The notes under the pieces are model-generated. The model saw only the letters and a program-made list of their open reading frames with translations, searched no databases and was not told where the DNA came from. A stretch of 64,000 nucleotides of DNA, taken from the NCBI GenBank assembly GCA_023525975.1, contig CM042021.1, positions 77,321,501-77,385,500 of the forward strand. Direction: 5' to 3'. Below, piece by piece: positions 22,797-35,973 of the stretch (positions are counted from its first letter, which is position 1; each line of letters starts with the position of its first letter). This DNA is from Smallanthus sonchifolius (Eukaryota; Streptophyta; Magnoliopsida; Asterales; Asteraceae). Position numbers and translations under genes: made by a program.

Positions 22797-24413
22797 TTTT
22801 ACGTATAAAACTTGAAAATGAACATAGATCTAGCATCTAGAAGGAAAAAATGAACGTTTTGCATGTAAAAATCGGGATCTTGATGTGATCAGATTTGCAT
22901 GCAAAAAGTTAGGGTTTTAGCGGGGAAGAAGACTGCCCGCAAGCAGGTCCTGCGTACTTATCATGTACGCAAGAAGCAGGTCCTGCGCACTTATCAAGTA
23001 CACAAGAAGCATGTCATGCGTACAAGTACACAAGAAGCAAAGCCTGCGTACTTATTAAGTACGCAAGAACAAGGCCATGCGCACTTGCTAAGTGCGCAGG
23101 AATCGGGCTATGGGTATATATAGCTGGTTAGTGAAGTCAGTATGTTCGCCTAATTCAGTATGGTTAACCCGTTAGAGTCGGGATTATGTGTGATGTGTAT
23201 TTAACTACTCAATCCAGATCGTACGTGATGTTGTTCGGCCTTCAATTAGGACAACTTAGACTAGCTTATCAGCTGAGTTCTAGAAGCCCTCTTTTAAATG
23301 TTTTGAATAATATTTTTGGGCTGGTGAGCATACGTAACGATGTGACTATTTTATAAAACTATGTTTATGAATGATGTATGTGACGTTTTATAAAATGATG
23401 TTTATGAACGATGTTTTGGAAGGAAAGGTTATGAAAGAAGTGTTTATGAAATATTTTGCCAAAACAAGTTTACGAAGTGTTTATGAATGAATGAATGATT
23501 TTTTAAAAAAACGTACGAATGCTTTAACTGAAGTTTTGAAGTAAAAGAAGTGAATGTTTACGAAAGTCACAAACGAACGAATGTGGCATTATTCCTTAGG
23601 GAATGAAGGTTATGGGTATGGGATGTATGTTATGGGCCTTTACCTTTTAGGGGCCTTTGTGGCTGGCCAAGTGTTGTACAAATGGGGTGATGACGGTCAC
23701 CAAGGGGATTATCGTGATCCTTGAAGTTGGTACGGTTTACCTTACGGGGTAGTCGTGCTTGATGCTTGGTACTTGTGCCCTACAGGGTGCAGTGCTTGAA
23801 CTTTGGTACGTGTCATCCTTGTGATGTCATGCTTGAAGTTTGGTGTTGAATGACCTAAGTATCGGGCCCTAGGATTTCTTCACCCGAAGGACAGTACGGT
23901 GTTGATGGGCATAGTGGTGGTGATCTTTAGGTTATTCCGCCAGTATTCGATGTTTGGAATTGACGATTATGAGAAGGCGCATATTCGATATGTTCGTTGA
24001 CTTATGTTTATGATGTTATGTTATGTTATAGCATGTTTTCGTACGCTTTTATTAATGAAGTTAAATGATATGTTTTTGGCAAATATTTTAAGTTAAGGCT
24101 TTATGAAAAGCTAGAACTCACCAGCGTAGCTGACTTTTTAGTATGCATATTCAGGTTAAGGCAGGTTATGATGATGGATGGTGATGCTTGGCAGCTTGAT
24201 GAGTTACCCGGATGATATGAAGACTGGCATCCCATTATGATTAGCTTATGTTATGTTTATGTATTAGACTATGTTACGCTTCCGCATGTTGAACAATGTC
24301 ACGATTATGTTTTAATGAAATTTTCCGCTGCGTTGTTTTGATATTCAAGTATAAGAACTGTTTGTGAATAAGTAAATCCAACGAGTGAGGCCTCCCGAGT
24401 TTGGGGCCTTACA
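22797..24413 (+). repeat. LTR-derived tandem unit H (1,617 bp)
   Basis: A complete unit. Its distal part (TTATGATTAGCTTATGTTATG near 24235) resembles unit I and the Ty3-B 3' LTR more than units B to G do. Confidence 0.92.
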
Positions 24414-24932
24414 TTTTACGTATAAAACTTGAAAATGAACATAGATCTAGCATCTAGAAGGAAAAACGAACGTTTTGAATGTAAAAATCGGGATCTTGAC
24501 GTGATCAGATCTGCATGCAAAAAGTTAGGGTTTTTGCGGGGAAGAAGCTGCCCGCAAGCAGGTCCTGCGTACTTATCAATTACGCATGAAGCAGGTCCTG
24601 CGTACTTATCAAGTATGCAAGAAGCAGGTCCTACGTACAAGTACGCAAGAAGCAAAGCCTGCATACTTATTAAGTATGAAAGAACAAGGCCCTGCGCACT
24701 TGATAAGTGCGCAAGAATCGGGTCTATAGGTATATATAGCTGGTTAGTGAAGTCAGTATGTTCGACTAATTCAGTATGGTTAACCCGTTAGAGTCGGGAT
24801 TAGGTGTGATGTGTATTTAACTACTCAATCCAGATCGTACGTGATGTTGTTCGGCCTTCAATTAGGACAATTTAGACTAGCTTATCAGGTGAGTTCTAGA
24901 AGCCCTCTTTTAAATGTTTTGAATAATTTTTT
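24414..24932 (+). repeat. LTR-derived tandem unit I, left part
   Basis: This holds the palindrome array (from about 24566), the TATA-like box and the donor-like AGGTGAGT. It is then interrupted by Copia-2 inside a T-rich stretch. The flanks TTTTT (24928-24932) and ATTTT (43029-43033) look like a target duplication with one mismatch. Confidence 0.9.
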
Positions 24933-25632
24933 TGTAGGATCGTGAAATTACAAGATGGTTCTGTTCTTAGTTGAGATTGGCGGAAACAAAAACAACTACA
25001 CAATTACAATCGATTACACAGAAAGAATACTGATAAGAACACTGTTGTATTAAGCTTAGTGAATAAACGATTACAAATGAAAACTCAGTTAAGAAGTACC
25101 CTTACAATGAAGTGTTTACACAGTATTTATACTAACTTAGAATCAAGACAGACCCTTGATTCTAAGGATCAGATCGAACACAGACCGTTGATCTTTTATA
25201 CAAAAGCTAATAATACACGTTAAAGCTAAACTAGCAAACTTTATTAAAGCGTTTTCTTTATTCATCATTGTTTGCATGCTCGGGGAAGAGCATTGTCGTC
25301 TGTTATTGGTTGCACCATTGAGGTTCCTTCTGCTTTGAGTGTGTCAGTTGTTTTTGCAGAAAGTTGTCAGTGACGCTTGGCATGGATAGTCAGCTGCAAC
25401 GATTTGTCTTCAAGGAACACAGCTATCAGTAGCAAGAATGAGAATAATGCTGCTGATAAGCCTATCAGCATCAACTTGTGTTGAACGCTGCTGATAAGCC
25501 TATCAGCAGCAACAAGTGTTGAATGCTGCTGATAAGCCTATCAGCAGCAACATGTGTTGAATGCTGGTGATAAGCCTATCAGCAGCATTTGTACTTAGAA
25601 TAATTTGGTAGCAATCAGTCTTTGGTTCTACA
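24933..25632 (-). repeat. 3' LTR of Copia-2 (left end)
   Basis: In plus-strand reading it runs from TGTAGGATCGTG to TTGGTTCTACA. It holds four palindromes with GCTGCTGATA/TATCAGCAGC arms (25449-25586, partly degraded), a 12-bp stem (25137-25167) and a minus-strand TATAAAT box beside the stem. Confidence 0.93.
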
Positions 25633-25645
25633 AACTCCCCCTACA
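25633..25645 (-). other. Polypurine tract of Copia-2
   Basis: AACTCCCCCTACA on the plus strand reads TGTAGGGGGAGTT on the minus strand and directly abuts the 3' LTR. Confidence 0.85.
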
Positions 25646-25665
25646 CTGATGCAACCAAAATTCTT

Positions 25666-28600
25666 CTAATCACTTTGCTGCTGAAGCTTTTGCATGTGGC
25701 TGACTATCCTTTCAACCTCATAGCCTCTTGGATCCTTGCTGGGATTGTTCAGTGGAAGTGCAAACAGAGTCTTGATGTCTTTATTTGGCATTTTGTAGAT
25801 TGTTTTGCTTGAACATCTCATCTTCTGGTTCCTTACATCAGTTAAGGTGAACTCGTCCAAATCAGCATTATAGGACCAACTTACAAATGGAGAATGGGAC
25901 TTGAGTGGTTTGATTTCAATGATCACATCTTTGCTAGGGTTGAAGTAGTGTTTGATTGCTAGCACAAGAAGTTTCCCACTCTCATTTGCAGGCTCATGAG
26001 CTTCACCTAGCTCCAGAATTCTGCCAAGATCTGAATCTGGCAATTGCAGAATTTCATCAACAGATCTGTAGATAGATCTTCTTCTTTCAGTTCTCCCCCT
26101 GAAGATCTCAAACCTTTGATCCTGTGGATTGTAGACCCAATCAACTATGTCTCTGGAGTCTTCTGGTTTAGGTGTGGGTTTGGATTTCTTCAAGGGAGGT
26201 TGTTGATGAGTGGGGGGTGGGTGAGATGGTTTGGACTTTTTGGGTGGAGGAGTGGAAGGTTTGGGGAGGAGAGTGGAAGGTTGTTGGACTGAGGAAGAGG
26301 TAGGTGAGGGAGAAGGCTTGGGTTTCTTTGCTTTTGTTTCTCCTTCTTCCTGAATAGGTACCCTTTTCTTGGAGCCCTTCTTGCCCACTCTTTCTTCCTC
26401 ATCCTTTTTGACTTTGAAGTAGAGGGCTTGCAGGTTCATGAAGTTCATAGGACCTAGCCTCTTTCCATTCTTTCCTCTAGCTTTAAGGAAGTCAATCATG
26501 ACCTTCCTTTCTTCATGGGTCCGTTTATTAAAGGCAATGGTCTTTTTGGACTGTTGTTTGGCTTTTTCTTCTTCTTCAGCCTGTTTCTTCTTTGCCAATT
26601 GACCTTTCTGACCCATGAAGGCTCTATAGACTTCTTTATTTGATAGTTTCTCAAGGTAGTCTGCATCCTCACCTTGAGAGACTAGAGTCTTTACCCATTC
26701 CTCCCTCATTTCTTTAGCTAGTTCAGAGTCGGTTATTCTGAACTTAGCTTCTTCTTTCTTCTTCTTCTCCAATTCTTCCTTTTCTCTATTGAATTGTTCC
26801 TGCAGTTGAAGAGCAAGAGCTGCATCTTCTTCAATCTGGTCAACTACAGGAATCTTTCTTTTCAGTTCATCCAGCTGTCTAGCATACAGCTGGATGGTTT
26901 GTTCTCTTAGGAGAATGGCTGTTTTTCTTTCTTGAGCCTTTTTCATGTCAGCCATTTCCTCTTCTTCTCTTCTTCTTCTTTGCTCTTCCCTCTCTCTTTT
27001 CTCTTTTAGCAACCTCTCTTCATCTTCATCTGTCATGATTCCCTTTCCTTTGTTTATATTGGATGCCTCTGCTTCAACTTCACTGACCACAACAGCAGAT
27101 GATGGTGCTGCTATTAGGATCTCTGCCTCAGCTTCATTGGCAAGTTGGGATGTGAACATGGGAAGGTCATTGGCCTCATTCGATTTGCACTCAGGACTTG
27201 TGACTTCTTTCAGCATTTCTTTTATAGTTGATCTTGACTCATATGCTGCAGTACAGATGTCTACTCGAGGGGAAGCTGAGTCAGTATCAGTGTCAGAGTT
27301 TGACACATATACTGCCTCAGTAATTCTTCCTACTTGTTCAAGTTTGGCTCTAACAGTAGCTATCATTGCCTGGCTTTCAAGTGAGTTGACATTGCAGATA
27401 TTTGCCCTGAGTTGAAAGATCTTGTAGAGAAAGTCTGTATGAAGTGACAAGATGTTCCTGGTGTTGATGGTGAGAGAGGAGCCGTTGCTTAGTAAGAAGG
27501 TGTGGTCAAGAGACTTAGTGCTTGTCCAGCCCAACACATCTAAGTCTTTGACATTGAAGGAGTACATAAATCTTCTTAAGCAGCAAACTTCTTCGTTAGT
27601 GAGAAGACTGCTCCTTATAATGTCAAGTCTTCTAAGAGTCAGTCTTCTTTCTGCTGCTGCCGAAGATTCAGGATAAGCTACCCGGTTTGCTGTTTGTATT
27701 AGTCTTTCTAAGTGGGGTAGATTATCCTCCATCAAGTCATGGAACCTGCCAATGGCAAGTTCTGCTGAGAGATCTGATGCAGTTAGTTAAATGCAGTTGT
27801 AGGACTTGGAGGGCATTGAGAGAGTTCCAGTTTAGCTCTTCTACACCACTAAACTCCCATCCAATACAAAATCTCTCAGCTGATCCATCATACCCCCAAG
27901 CTAGAATGGAGTCAAATTCTAGCTTCTGTGTAGTTTGAAAGAGTTGGGGGGTAATGGATTGACTTATGATGGCTGCTGCTTCAGGAAGGATGCTGAATGA
28001 TGTATTTGTTTGTTCTGTGTCTTCAGCATCATTCAACATTTCATCAACAGCCCTGACGACCAACTTCCAGTCTTCAGATGTCTCTTCTTCTTCGTTATCT
28101 GAGACTGGCAAGTCATGAATTTGTACAAAAGCCGGCTTGAATAGTGAGCTTTGAATTACAACCTGCTCTTGATTCAAGTCGTCAAGACTGTCTGTGTCTT
28201 CTTCCATAGAGACCATCTCCCTCTTTTTGGTTGCATCAGTAGACAGGTAAGCATTAGTTTGGGTGCCTACTGATACAAGAGAGGGAGTGGCTAAAGTTGG
28301 GCATTGATGGGCTTCATGCATAGAGACTTGGTGTCTTAGTTTGGACACTTCAGCCTCTAGCATAGCCATCCTGGCCGTCAATTCCAAGTTATGAAGTTTC
28401 ATTCTGTCCTCATCCACAGTTGTGGAATCCTTGGACTCAGATGGGGCCTTAGGCCTAGCCTCTTCATCCCCATCACCCATGGTTTCTTGGCGCCTGGGAT
28501 TCCTCTCAGTGAGGGGAGTTTCCAAGGAAACATCCTCAATGTGAGTTGCCGTGGTTGAGGGCTTAATAATGTTGTCACTGTCCTCCTGGTCATTTGATGG

Positions 28601-29066
28601 ACCAGCAGTAGTGACAGCCTCTTCCACATCCACTCTTTCATAACTCCGAGAGTGGACCTTCAGGGTAGATGAACTTGGGTTGGGTGTGTTGGAAGCAAGA
28701 TCAATCAGTACCTCCGAGATAGTGGTAGTTGGAGAAGGTACATCATCTTGATCAGGTTCCTCAACACTTAAGTTCAGAAGAGAAAGGAATTGCTCAGGGG
28801 GCTGTTCTACAGATCCGGGAAGTGATCATGATCCTAATAGAGAGACATCCGAAGGAGTCTCCCTAATAATGTGGCTTTCCTTATGATATTCTTACCAGAA
28901 TGTTGTGATTCTGAGTGAGGGCTGTTAGGTTGGGTTTGGGCCTTGGAGGCAAGAGAAGAAGGAGTTCTCTTGCGCCTTTTTCTAGTATATGTTGTTGCAA
29001 CCGGGGCCCTGTGTTCCGGTTGAACAATAACATCCAAAAGAGGTGTAAGTAATTTTTGTGCCTGTG
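25666..29066 (-). pseudogene. Copia-2 second reading frame, C-terminal part (coiled-coil protein)
   Basis: Three overlapping open stretches (29066-28834, 28633-27737 and 27735-25666) form one protein broken by small frameshifts and a TGA near 28820. The reading stays meaningful across each break. The first part is Lys/Arg and Ser/Thr-rich (TRKRRKRTPSSL). The next is acidic and Ser/Thr-rich with a short heptad stretch. The 689-codon end has a helical N-terminus, a long Glu/Lys/Arg coiled coil (about residues 235-430), a Pro/Lys-rich linker (about 465-530) and a globular tail with SWSYNADLDEFTLTDV. I recognise no enzyme motif. Positions 62738-64000 hold a second copy of the tail. I recall similar C-terminal frames in Asteraceae Copia elements; the function is unknown. 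Confidence 0.7.
29062..29066 (+). other. Left target-site duplication of Ty3-C (CTGTG)
   Basis: CTGTG at 29062-29066 is repeated at 37940-37944, on either side of Ty3-C. Confidence 0.95.
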
Positions 29067-31044
29067 TGAAACACACCACTTTTAAAAACAAAACTTTAAC
29101 GCGCGGAAGTCTTAAACCCAGAAAATTTTTATTTTATTTTTTTTACCTGTCGCGTACCGCGACTCATACGTGCCACCCCCGTCGCGGACCGCGAGGGGAC
29201 CTTTTTCATAGAAAGTTTCAGTTTTTCTGCAGGTTTCAGCACTTAACCAAATATCCAACATTTTTCAAACCTTCAAGACATTAAAATTCCCAACACTTGG
29301 GTTTTGACCAAAAACACATCAACAACAAATAAATACACTAAAACATCAATTGTGTATCAAATTTACATCCATCTACGAGGGTTTTCCCAAAAATCCCCAA
29401 AATACCAAAATGCATACGAGAACCCTTCACGCCTTGGACTTGACTTGGACTACTTCTAAGCCTTTCCTACAACCATATAAACATATCACCATTAGTAATG
29501 AGATAAACATAACCAACAAGTATTTACAACTTGTTGTCACCATTTTCACACATTTGACCCGTTAACACCCATTTGACCCGTTAACACCCATTTGGTCAAT
29601 TAAGGATTTCATACACTTGTATATCACCTACAAGTTACTTTCATCAATTCATTATCACTTTTCCATTTCCATTTTGGCACGTAGGCCATAACTTCATATC
29701 CCAAAGGATACGAGATCATAACTCCATAACTATTCTATCCATTATGGTACTTAGACCATAACTCCATATCTATTCTATCCATTATGGTTCATAGACCATA
29801 ACTCCATATCAACATATCCATTATAGTATAATTACTATAACTACATTCCTTCAATTATGCATACAATTTCATGCTCATTCATACCACATAACAAATTATG
29901 CAACTTTACACATTATACATACAACCTTGCATAAAACTCATTTATCCCCGTTTCATTTATGATCAACACATGATCCATTTCCATTATAGCTTAACACTAT
30001 AACTACATTCATTCATTGTACATACTAAATCATTCACAATTTATCATATCACAAGTATGTACACAATCACATAACACATAATTCACAAAATTCACCATTT
30101 ATCATCAATACTAAGTAAGTGCGTAGGCACTTACCTTTCGGGTTAGAAGATCCCGCACCGCTCTCAAGCTTTGCAATTTGATTACCTAAACACATTCGCC
30201 TAGTTTAGTAATCTAACATATACCAAAATTTCATTACATTTGAGTTCACAACTCAATTTCCCAATTCCAACCCAAATTGACCCGTTTGGGTTATCCTCAT
30301 AACCAAACACCCTCTTTCACCACAAACTCACCTACTTGAGTTTCATTAACTTAATCTTAACACTAATTCTTCTTTCAAAAATTATTATTAAGTTAATTTG
30401 GTGTTTGTTCTAGTGTCTAACATCTTAAAAACACTTAATCTTCATTAATTCACCATTCTAACATTATGACCCAAACACCCCCAATTTTCACCATATGAAC
30501 CCTAACTTCTCATAATCAAAATCAAAGGGTTCTAGGATGTTAATCATCATTCTTTAACTTTAGTTTAGCTAGATTATCAATAATCTAACACTAATTCATC
30601 ACATGCATACTCGATTTTTCGGATTTCTTCAAAACCCACCAAATATCACATTCAAAGTGAAATCAAAGGAAAGAAATCACTTACTTGATGTTAGGAGAGT
30701 GATGTGCAAGCCAAAACCCCCACAAATCAAGCTCTAAATGCACGATTTGAGCTTCAATTGAGATTTCTCCTTTTTCTTCTCTTGAACATAAACGACCTCA
30801 ACAACACAAATGAGGTTTATTTTGACTTTTGCTAGTCAATATGGCAGATTTTGCCATTTACAAATTTGGCCCCTTAACTTCCATTTCACTCATTTCATTC
30901 TATAGTTAGTTAAACCTAACATAACTTCATTATTAACTTGAAACCTACTTATTTCAACTTATTTCATAAATATTATTTTCACCATAATATTTATTAAAAT
31001 GCTTTATTTATCTGAAAACGAAACCTGGATTTTGGTTCGTTACA
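29067..31044 (-). repeat. 3' LTR of Ty3-C (left end)
   Basis: In plus-strand reading it runs from TGAAACACACC to GGTTCGTTACA. It includes a CATTTGACCCGTTAACACC duplication near 29550 and a run of TCCATTATGGT-like repeats (29690-29830). The minus-strand donor-like sites AAAG|GTAAGT (near 30135) and CAA|GTAAGT (near 30683) are present, but I found no acceptor like those of the other Ty3 families. Confidence 0.94.
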
Positions 31045-34000
31045 AATCTCCTCCCCTTATTTGGGTTTCGTCCCCGAAACCCGACTTCACATAAAAGGTT
31101 CGGATAATGTTTAAGCATTTCTTCCTTTGTTTCCCAAGTCATTTCCGCTCCCTTTCTATGTTTCCACCTCACCAAAACTTGGCTAATCTCTTTATTGCGC
31201 AAACGCTTCACTTTTCTATCCAAGATTGCCACCGGTTCTTCAACATAATTCAACTTTTCATCCAATTCGATATCGTCCAAAGGGAGAAAAGTAGATTCAT
31301 CCGCCAAACACTTCCGCAAATGAGACACATGAAATGTGTTATGAAGTCTACTTAGTCCCTCCGGTAGCTCCAAACGATAAGCTACCGTACCCACCTTTGC
31401 TATCACCTTAAACGGCCCGATGAAACGAGGACTTAACTTCCCCCGTTTCCTAAACCGTATCACCCCTTTCCAAGGAGAGACTTTCAAAAGCACAAAGTCT
31501 CCCACTTGAAACTCAATCGCCCGCTTCCTATTATCCGCATAAGACTTTTGGCGATCTTGAGCCGCCTTCAAGCGTGCTCTAATTTGGTCAATACTATCAT
31601 TAGTTTCCTTGACCACTTCGACACTACCAAGCTCCCGTTGACCAATCTCACCCCAACACACGGGTGTTCGACACTTTCTCCCATACAATGCCTCAAAAGG
31701 CGGCATACCAATACTAGAATGGTAACTATTGTTGTAAGAGAATTCCGCTAACGGTAAATGGTCGTCCCAACTACCTCCAAAATCCAAGGCACACGCTCGC
31801 AACATATCCTCGAGCGTTTGAATCGTACGCTCGCTTTGCCCATCCGTTTGTGGATGATAAGCGGTGCTGAGGTTCAACCTTGTCCCCATATCCTCATGGA
31901 ATTTCTTCCAAAAACGAGAAGTGAATCTCGTATCACGATCCGATATAATCGACACTGGCACACCATGACGTGACACAATTTCCTTCACATACATTTCCGC
32001 CAATCTATCCGAAGAATATGTTTCCTTTATAGGAAGGAAATGTGCACTCTTCGTCAACCGATCCACTACTACCCATATCGCATCATAACCCTTTCGAGTT
32101 TTTGGTAGTTTAGCGATCAAATCCATGGTTATATTTTCCCATTTCCAAAGTAGTATTTCAAGCGGTTGAAGCTTTCCATACGGCTTTTGATGCTCCGCCT
32201 TAACCCTTAAGCATGTGAGACACTTCTCCACATACTTAACAATATCACGCCTCATACCCGGCCACCAAAAATGACACCTCAAATCATAAAACATCTTCGT
32301 GGCCCCCGGATGGATAGAATATTTGGATTTATGCGCCTCGTCAAGAATAGTTGTCAAGACACTTGACATCCTAGGTATCCAAATTCTATCAAAGCATGTC
32401 TTCAAACCCATGCTATTTTCACCAAGCTTATCAACATAAGAAATCATCCGTTCCTTCTTCAAGTCACCACCAAGTGCTAACACCTGGTCACCACCAAGTG
32501 CTAACACCTGGGCCTCCCGAATTTCATCAATAAGAGATGATGAAATTGTCATCTTAAATGACTTCACCTTGATAGGTGAATGATTTGACTTCCTACTAAG
32601 CGCATCCGCCACAACATTCGCTTTACCCGGATGATAAAGTATCTCACAATCATAATCCTTAACCAATTCAAGCCACCGTCTTTGCCTCATATTAAGGTCC
32701 TTTTGGTCAAAGAAATATTTGAGACTTTTGTGATCCGTGTAGATCGTACACTTAGCACCATACAAATAATGCCTCCAAATCTTGAGCGCGAAAACCACGG
32801 CTGCAAGCTCTAAATCATGGGTTGGGTAATTCACCTCGTGAGTCTTTAATTGCCTAGATGCATAGGCAATCACTTTCCCCCTTTGCATCAAAACGCACCC
32901 TAACCCCGAATGTGAGGCATCCGAATAAACAACAAAATCCTCGGTCCCGTCCGGCAAGGATAAAACAGGCGCCTTAGTCAACTTTTCTTTCAAGAGTTGA
33001 AAGGCAGATTCTTGCTCGGGACTCCAAACAAACTTTGTCTCCTTACGAGTCAACTTCGTCATCGGCAAAGCAATCCGAGAGAAGTTTTCGATGAACCTCC
33101 GATAATAACCCGCTAACCCCAAGAAACTTCTAATCTCCGAAGGCGTCTTCGGTGATGACCATTCTTTAACAGCTATAATCTTGGATGGATCAACGGTAAT
33201 TCCTCTTTCATTAATCACATGACCCAAGAATTGGATCTCGCGCAACCAAAATGCGCACTTGGAGAATTTAGCATAAAGCTTCTCCTTTTGCAAGACTTCA
33301 AGAATCTCACGCAAATGACAAACGTGATCACCCTTGCTCCTTGAATAGATGAGAAGATCGTCAATAAACACAATGACCGAACGATCAAGGAACGGTCTAC
33401 ACACCCGGTTCATGAGATCCATGAAAAACGCAGGTGCGTTGGTCAAACCAAAAGGCATAACCGTAAACTCATAGTGACCGTAACGAGTGCGAAAAGCTGT
33501 CTTATGAACATCCTCTTCCTTCACTTTCAACTAATGATACCCGGACTTCAAGTCAATCTTAGAAAACCATGACGCCCCTTGCAATTGGTCGAAAAGATCA
33601 TCAATCCTAGGCAATGGGTACCTATTCTTCACGGTCAACTTGTTCAACTCCCGGTAATCCATACACATCCTCATGCTCCCATCCTTCTTTTTGACGAAGA
33701 GAACGGGCGCACCCCAAGGTGAAACACTTGGGCGTATGAGTTCTTTCATTTCTGGCGGTGCCAATCTATAAGGCGCTTTAGCTACCGGCTTAGCAGCCGG
33801 TATCAAATCAATTCCAAACTCTATCTCCCTATCCGGTGGAATCCCCGGTAACTCGTCAGGACACACATCTATGAATTGGTTCACGACCGGTACATCGTGA
33901 ATCTCCTTTACTCTTTCATTCACATCCGCGACACAAGCCATGTACGCCTTGCACCCACGCGCCATGTACTTGGTCGCCTTCACATAAGTGCACAACCTTA

Positions 34001-35450
34001 CTTTACCCTTTTTATCACCTTCTATGTAGATGGACTCTCCCGACGGGGAAACAACTTGGATCGCCTTCGGTCCACATAAAATACTCGCCTTATTCTTTGA
34101 CAACCAATCCATCCCCACAATAACATCAAAATCTCCCATAGCCAAAGGAATCAAATCAATAAAGAAAGTTTCACCCCCCGCTCTCAACTTACAATCTCTA
34201 AAAATGTCAAAGATAAGGAAACTCTTATCATTAGCCTCTTCGATTTCTAAGGGTTCATCTAACTTGCTACTTACAAAAGAAGAATGCTTAACAAATTTCA
34301 AAGACACAAATGAACGACTAGCCCCCGAATCAAATAGAACTAGTGCAGGTAATGAGTTAATCTTGAATGTACCTGACACCACCTCCGAGTTGTTCTTTGC
34401 TTCCTCCGCAGATATGTGGAAAGCTCTACCCTTAGGCCTGGGTATCTCAACTTTTCTCTCGCTTCCACCTTGCTTCAAATCCGGGCAATCCGCCCTAAGG
34501 TGTCCTGGCTTGTAACAATTATAACATATACGAATCTGGCTTGGACACTGATTTGCCATATGCCCCGGCTTCCCACACTTGTAACAATTCGACGTTCCCT
34601 TCTTACAATCCCCATAGTGCTCCTTCCCACAAACTTTGCATCCTCGAGAAGAGAACTTGGTAAAAGGCTTCTTACTAGGGCTCCCGCCCTTTATCTTGCT
34701 CACCACTTGATCCACAATTTCCCTTTTCCTCTTCTCTCCTCTAGCTTCTTGCCTCCTCAACTCCACTTCCCTTTCCCGACACCTGTTTATCAAATCCACA
34801 AGCGTGGTGAAAGAAGATGGAGATATGCTATCTCTGAATTCCACAGTCAACATAGCATAAAATCTGTCAATCTTCGCCTTCTCGGTCGACACCACGTCCG
34901 GACAGAACTTGGCGCGATCAAAGAAAGCTCCAGCCAATTCATCTATTGACTCATTCTTTTGCCTCATGAGGAGAAACTCCTCAGTCATTCTATCAACTGC
35001 GGCTTGCGGGCAATGATACTTCAGAAAAGCCGCCTTAAACTCCTCCCAAGACATGGAGGTCACACCCAAAACACCCCTCTCCTTGCGGAGATTCAACAAC
35101 CACTCCTTTGCCCTTCCAGTCAACAAAGGCACACTGAACATCACCCTATCCTCGGGCTTACATTTAGTAGTCTCAAAATTAGACTCCATATCCACAACCC
35201 ACCTGTGGCTCAGAATCGGGTCCACTTGCCCGTCATATTCCTTAGGCTTAATTACCATAAACTCTTTTAGGGTACAACCCTGTGGCACCCTTTCCTTCTC
35301 CTTTAACACGTCTTCGAGGGTAAGCTTGATAGCCCCTCTCATTTCTTCCATTAACAAGGTTGTGGCTTGCTCGAAGGCCTTAGCCACTTCCTCTTTTATC
35401 ATATCTTGGATTCTTGGATCCAATGGTTCATTACTTGCATCTTCTGCCAT
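31008..35450 (-). pseudogene. Ty3-C gag-protease-RT-RNase H-integrase-chromodomain polyprotein
   Basis: One frame starts at the MAEDASNEPL ATG (35450) and is broken only by an in-frame TAG at 33531-33533, inside RT. The gag capsid region is followed by three Cys/His knuckles (about 34500-34650), a protease with an intact DSGA motif (about 34330) and RT with FIDD (about 33350). RNase H and integrase (HHCC plus DDE) lie at about 31550-32350, and a chromodomain-like tail (VRWKHRKGAEMTWETKEE) is near 31150. Compared with Ty3-A about 13 residues are missing just before RPSVSPWGAP near 33740, an in-frame deletion. A 21-bp tandem duplication near 32470-32512 repeats QVLALGG. The frame runs through the polypurine tract and ends 37 bp inside the 3' LTR. 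Confidence 0.92.
31045..31058 (-). other. Polypurine tract of Ty3-C
   Basis: AATCTCCTCCCCTT on the plus strand is AAGGGGAGGAGATT on the minus strand. It abuts the 3' LTR and is also translated as part of the polyprotein (NKGRR). Confidence 0.88.
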
Positions 35451-35958
35451 CTCTAAACTGAGAAAATGAACCACAAACACCTTAATACCCTTTCACTTTC
35501 AATACCCTAGGTATCCATTACACATTCACTATTATATGTATTAAGTATATATTTATCTACCTATATACATACATACATATATAACCACCTTCACCTAATC
35601 CTTGCAAATGTTCATTGTTATATGGTTATCATAAAGTCCCTTGCACATTTCGTCTTATTAAACATATTGGCCAGACATGTTTAATAATACGCCATGCCCA
35701 ATTGTAATTACCATATCCATATAACAGGTCACAAAACAAGTTTCGGCACACATAACACCTTAACAACATTCATCATACATATATACATATATACATACAC
35801 CATATATATATTATCATTTTATCAAATCATTACTAACCTTTCATTTCCGCAAGCTCCGAGTCTTAGTCAAGTCCTTCTTGGATTCTCGTATCATTCCTCT
35901 ATATCAAGAGCATCCGGTTTGAGTTTAGTGTCTCGCACACCAAATCCCTCAAACCATT
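35451..35958 (-). other. Non-coding leader of Ty3-C
   Basis: About 500 bp lie between the primer site and the gag ATG. They contain ATACATATATAC-type microsatellite text at 35558-35582 and 35778-35813 and no reading frame that I can support. Confidence 0.6.
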
Positions 35959-35970
35959 GCTCTGATACCA
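35959..35970 (-). other. Primer-binding site of Ty3-C
   Basis: GCTCTGATACCA on the plus strand is TGGTATCAGAGC on the minus strand, three bases inside the 5' LTR boundary at 35974. It matches the 3' end of initiator Met tRNA. Confidence 0.92.
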
Positions 35971-35973
35971 AGT

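Noticed and set aside
3203..23123. Repeated 60-74 codon frames (for example 3203-3409, 4819-5025, 16438-16644) starting MQKVRVLAGKK
   Set aside because: They are translations of the palindrome array of the LTR units. Their length and sequence follow the repeats, the start is lost in unit E, and no coding signal remains outside the array.
1738..24413. Ribosomal DNA spacer as explanation of the 1.6-kb repeats
   Set aside because: There is no rRNA sequence, and the units match the LTR of the adjacent Ty3 element end to end.
26945..27938. Plus-strand frames opposite the Copia-2 coiled-coil protein
   Set aside because: They are shadows of the Glu/Lys-rich minus-strand frame, with Ser/Leu-rich composition and no domain.
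31107..35469. Numerous plus-strand frames across Ty3-C
   Set aside because: They are antisense to the well-supported minus-strand gag-pol.
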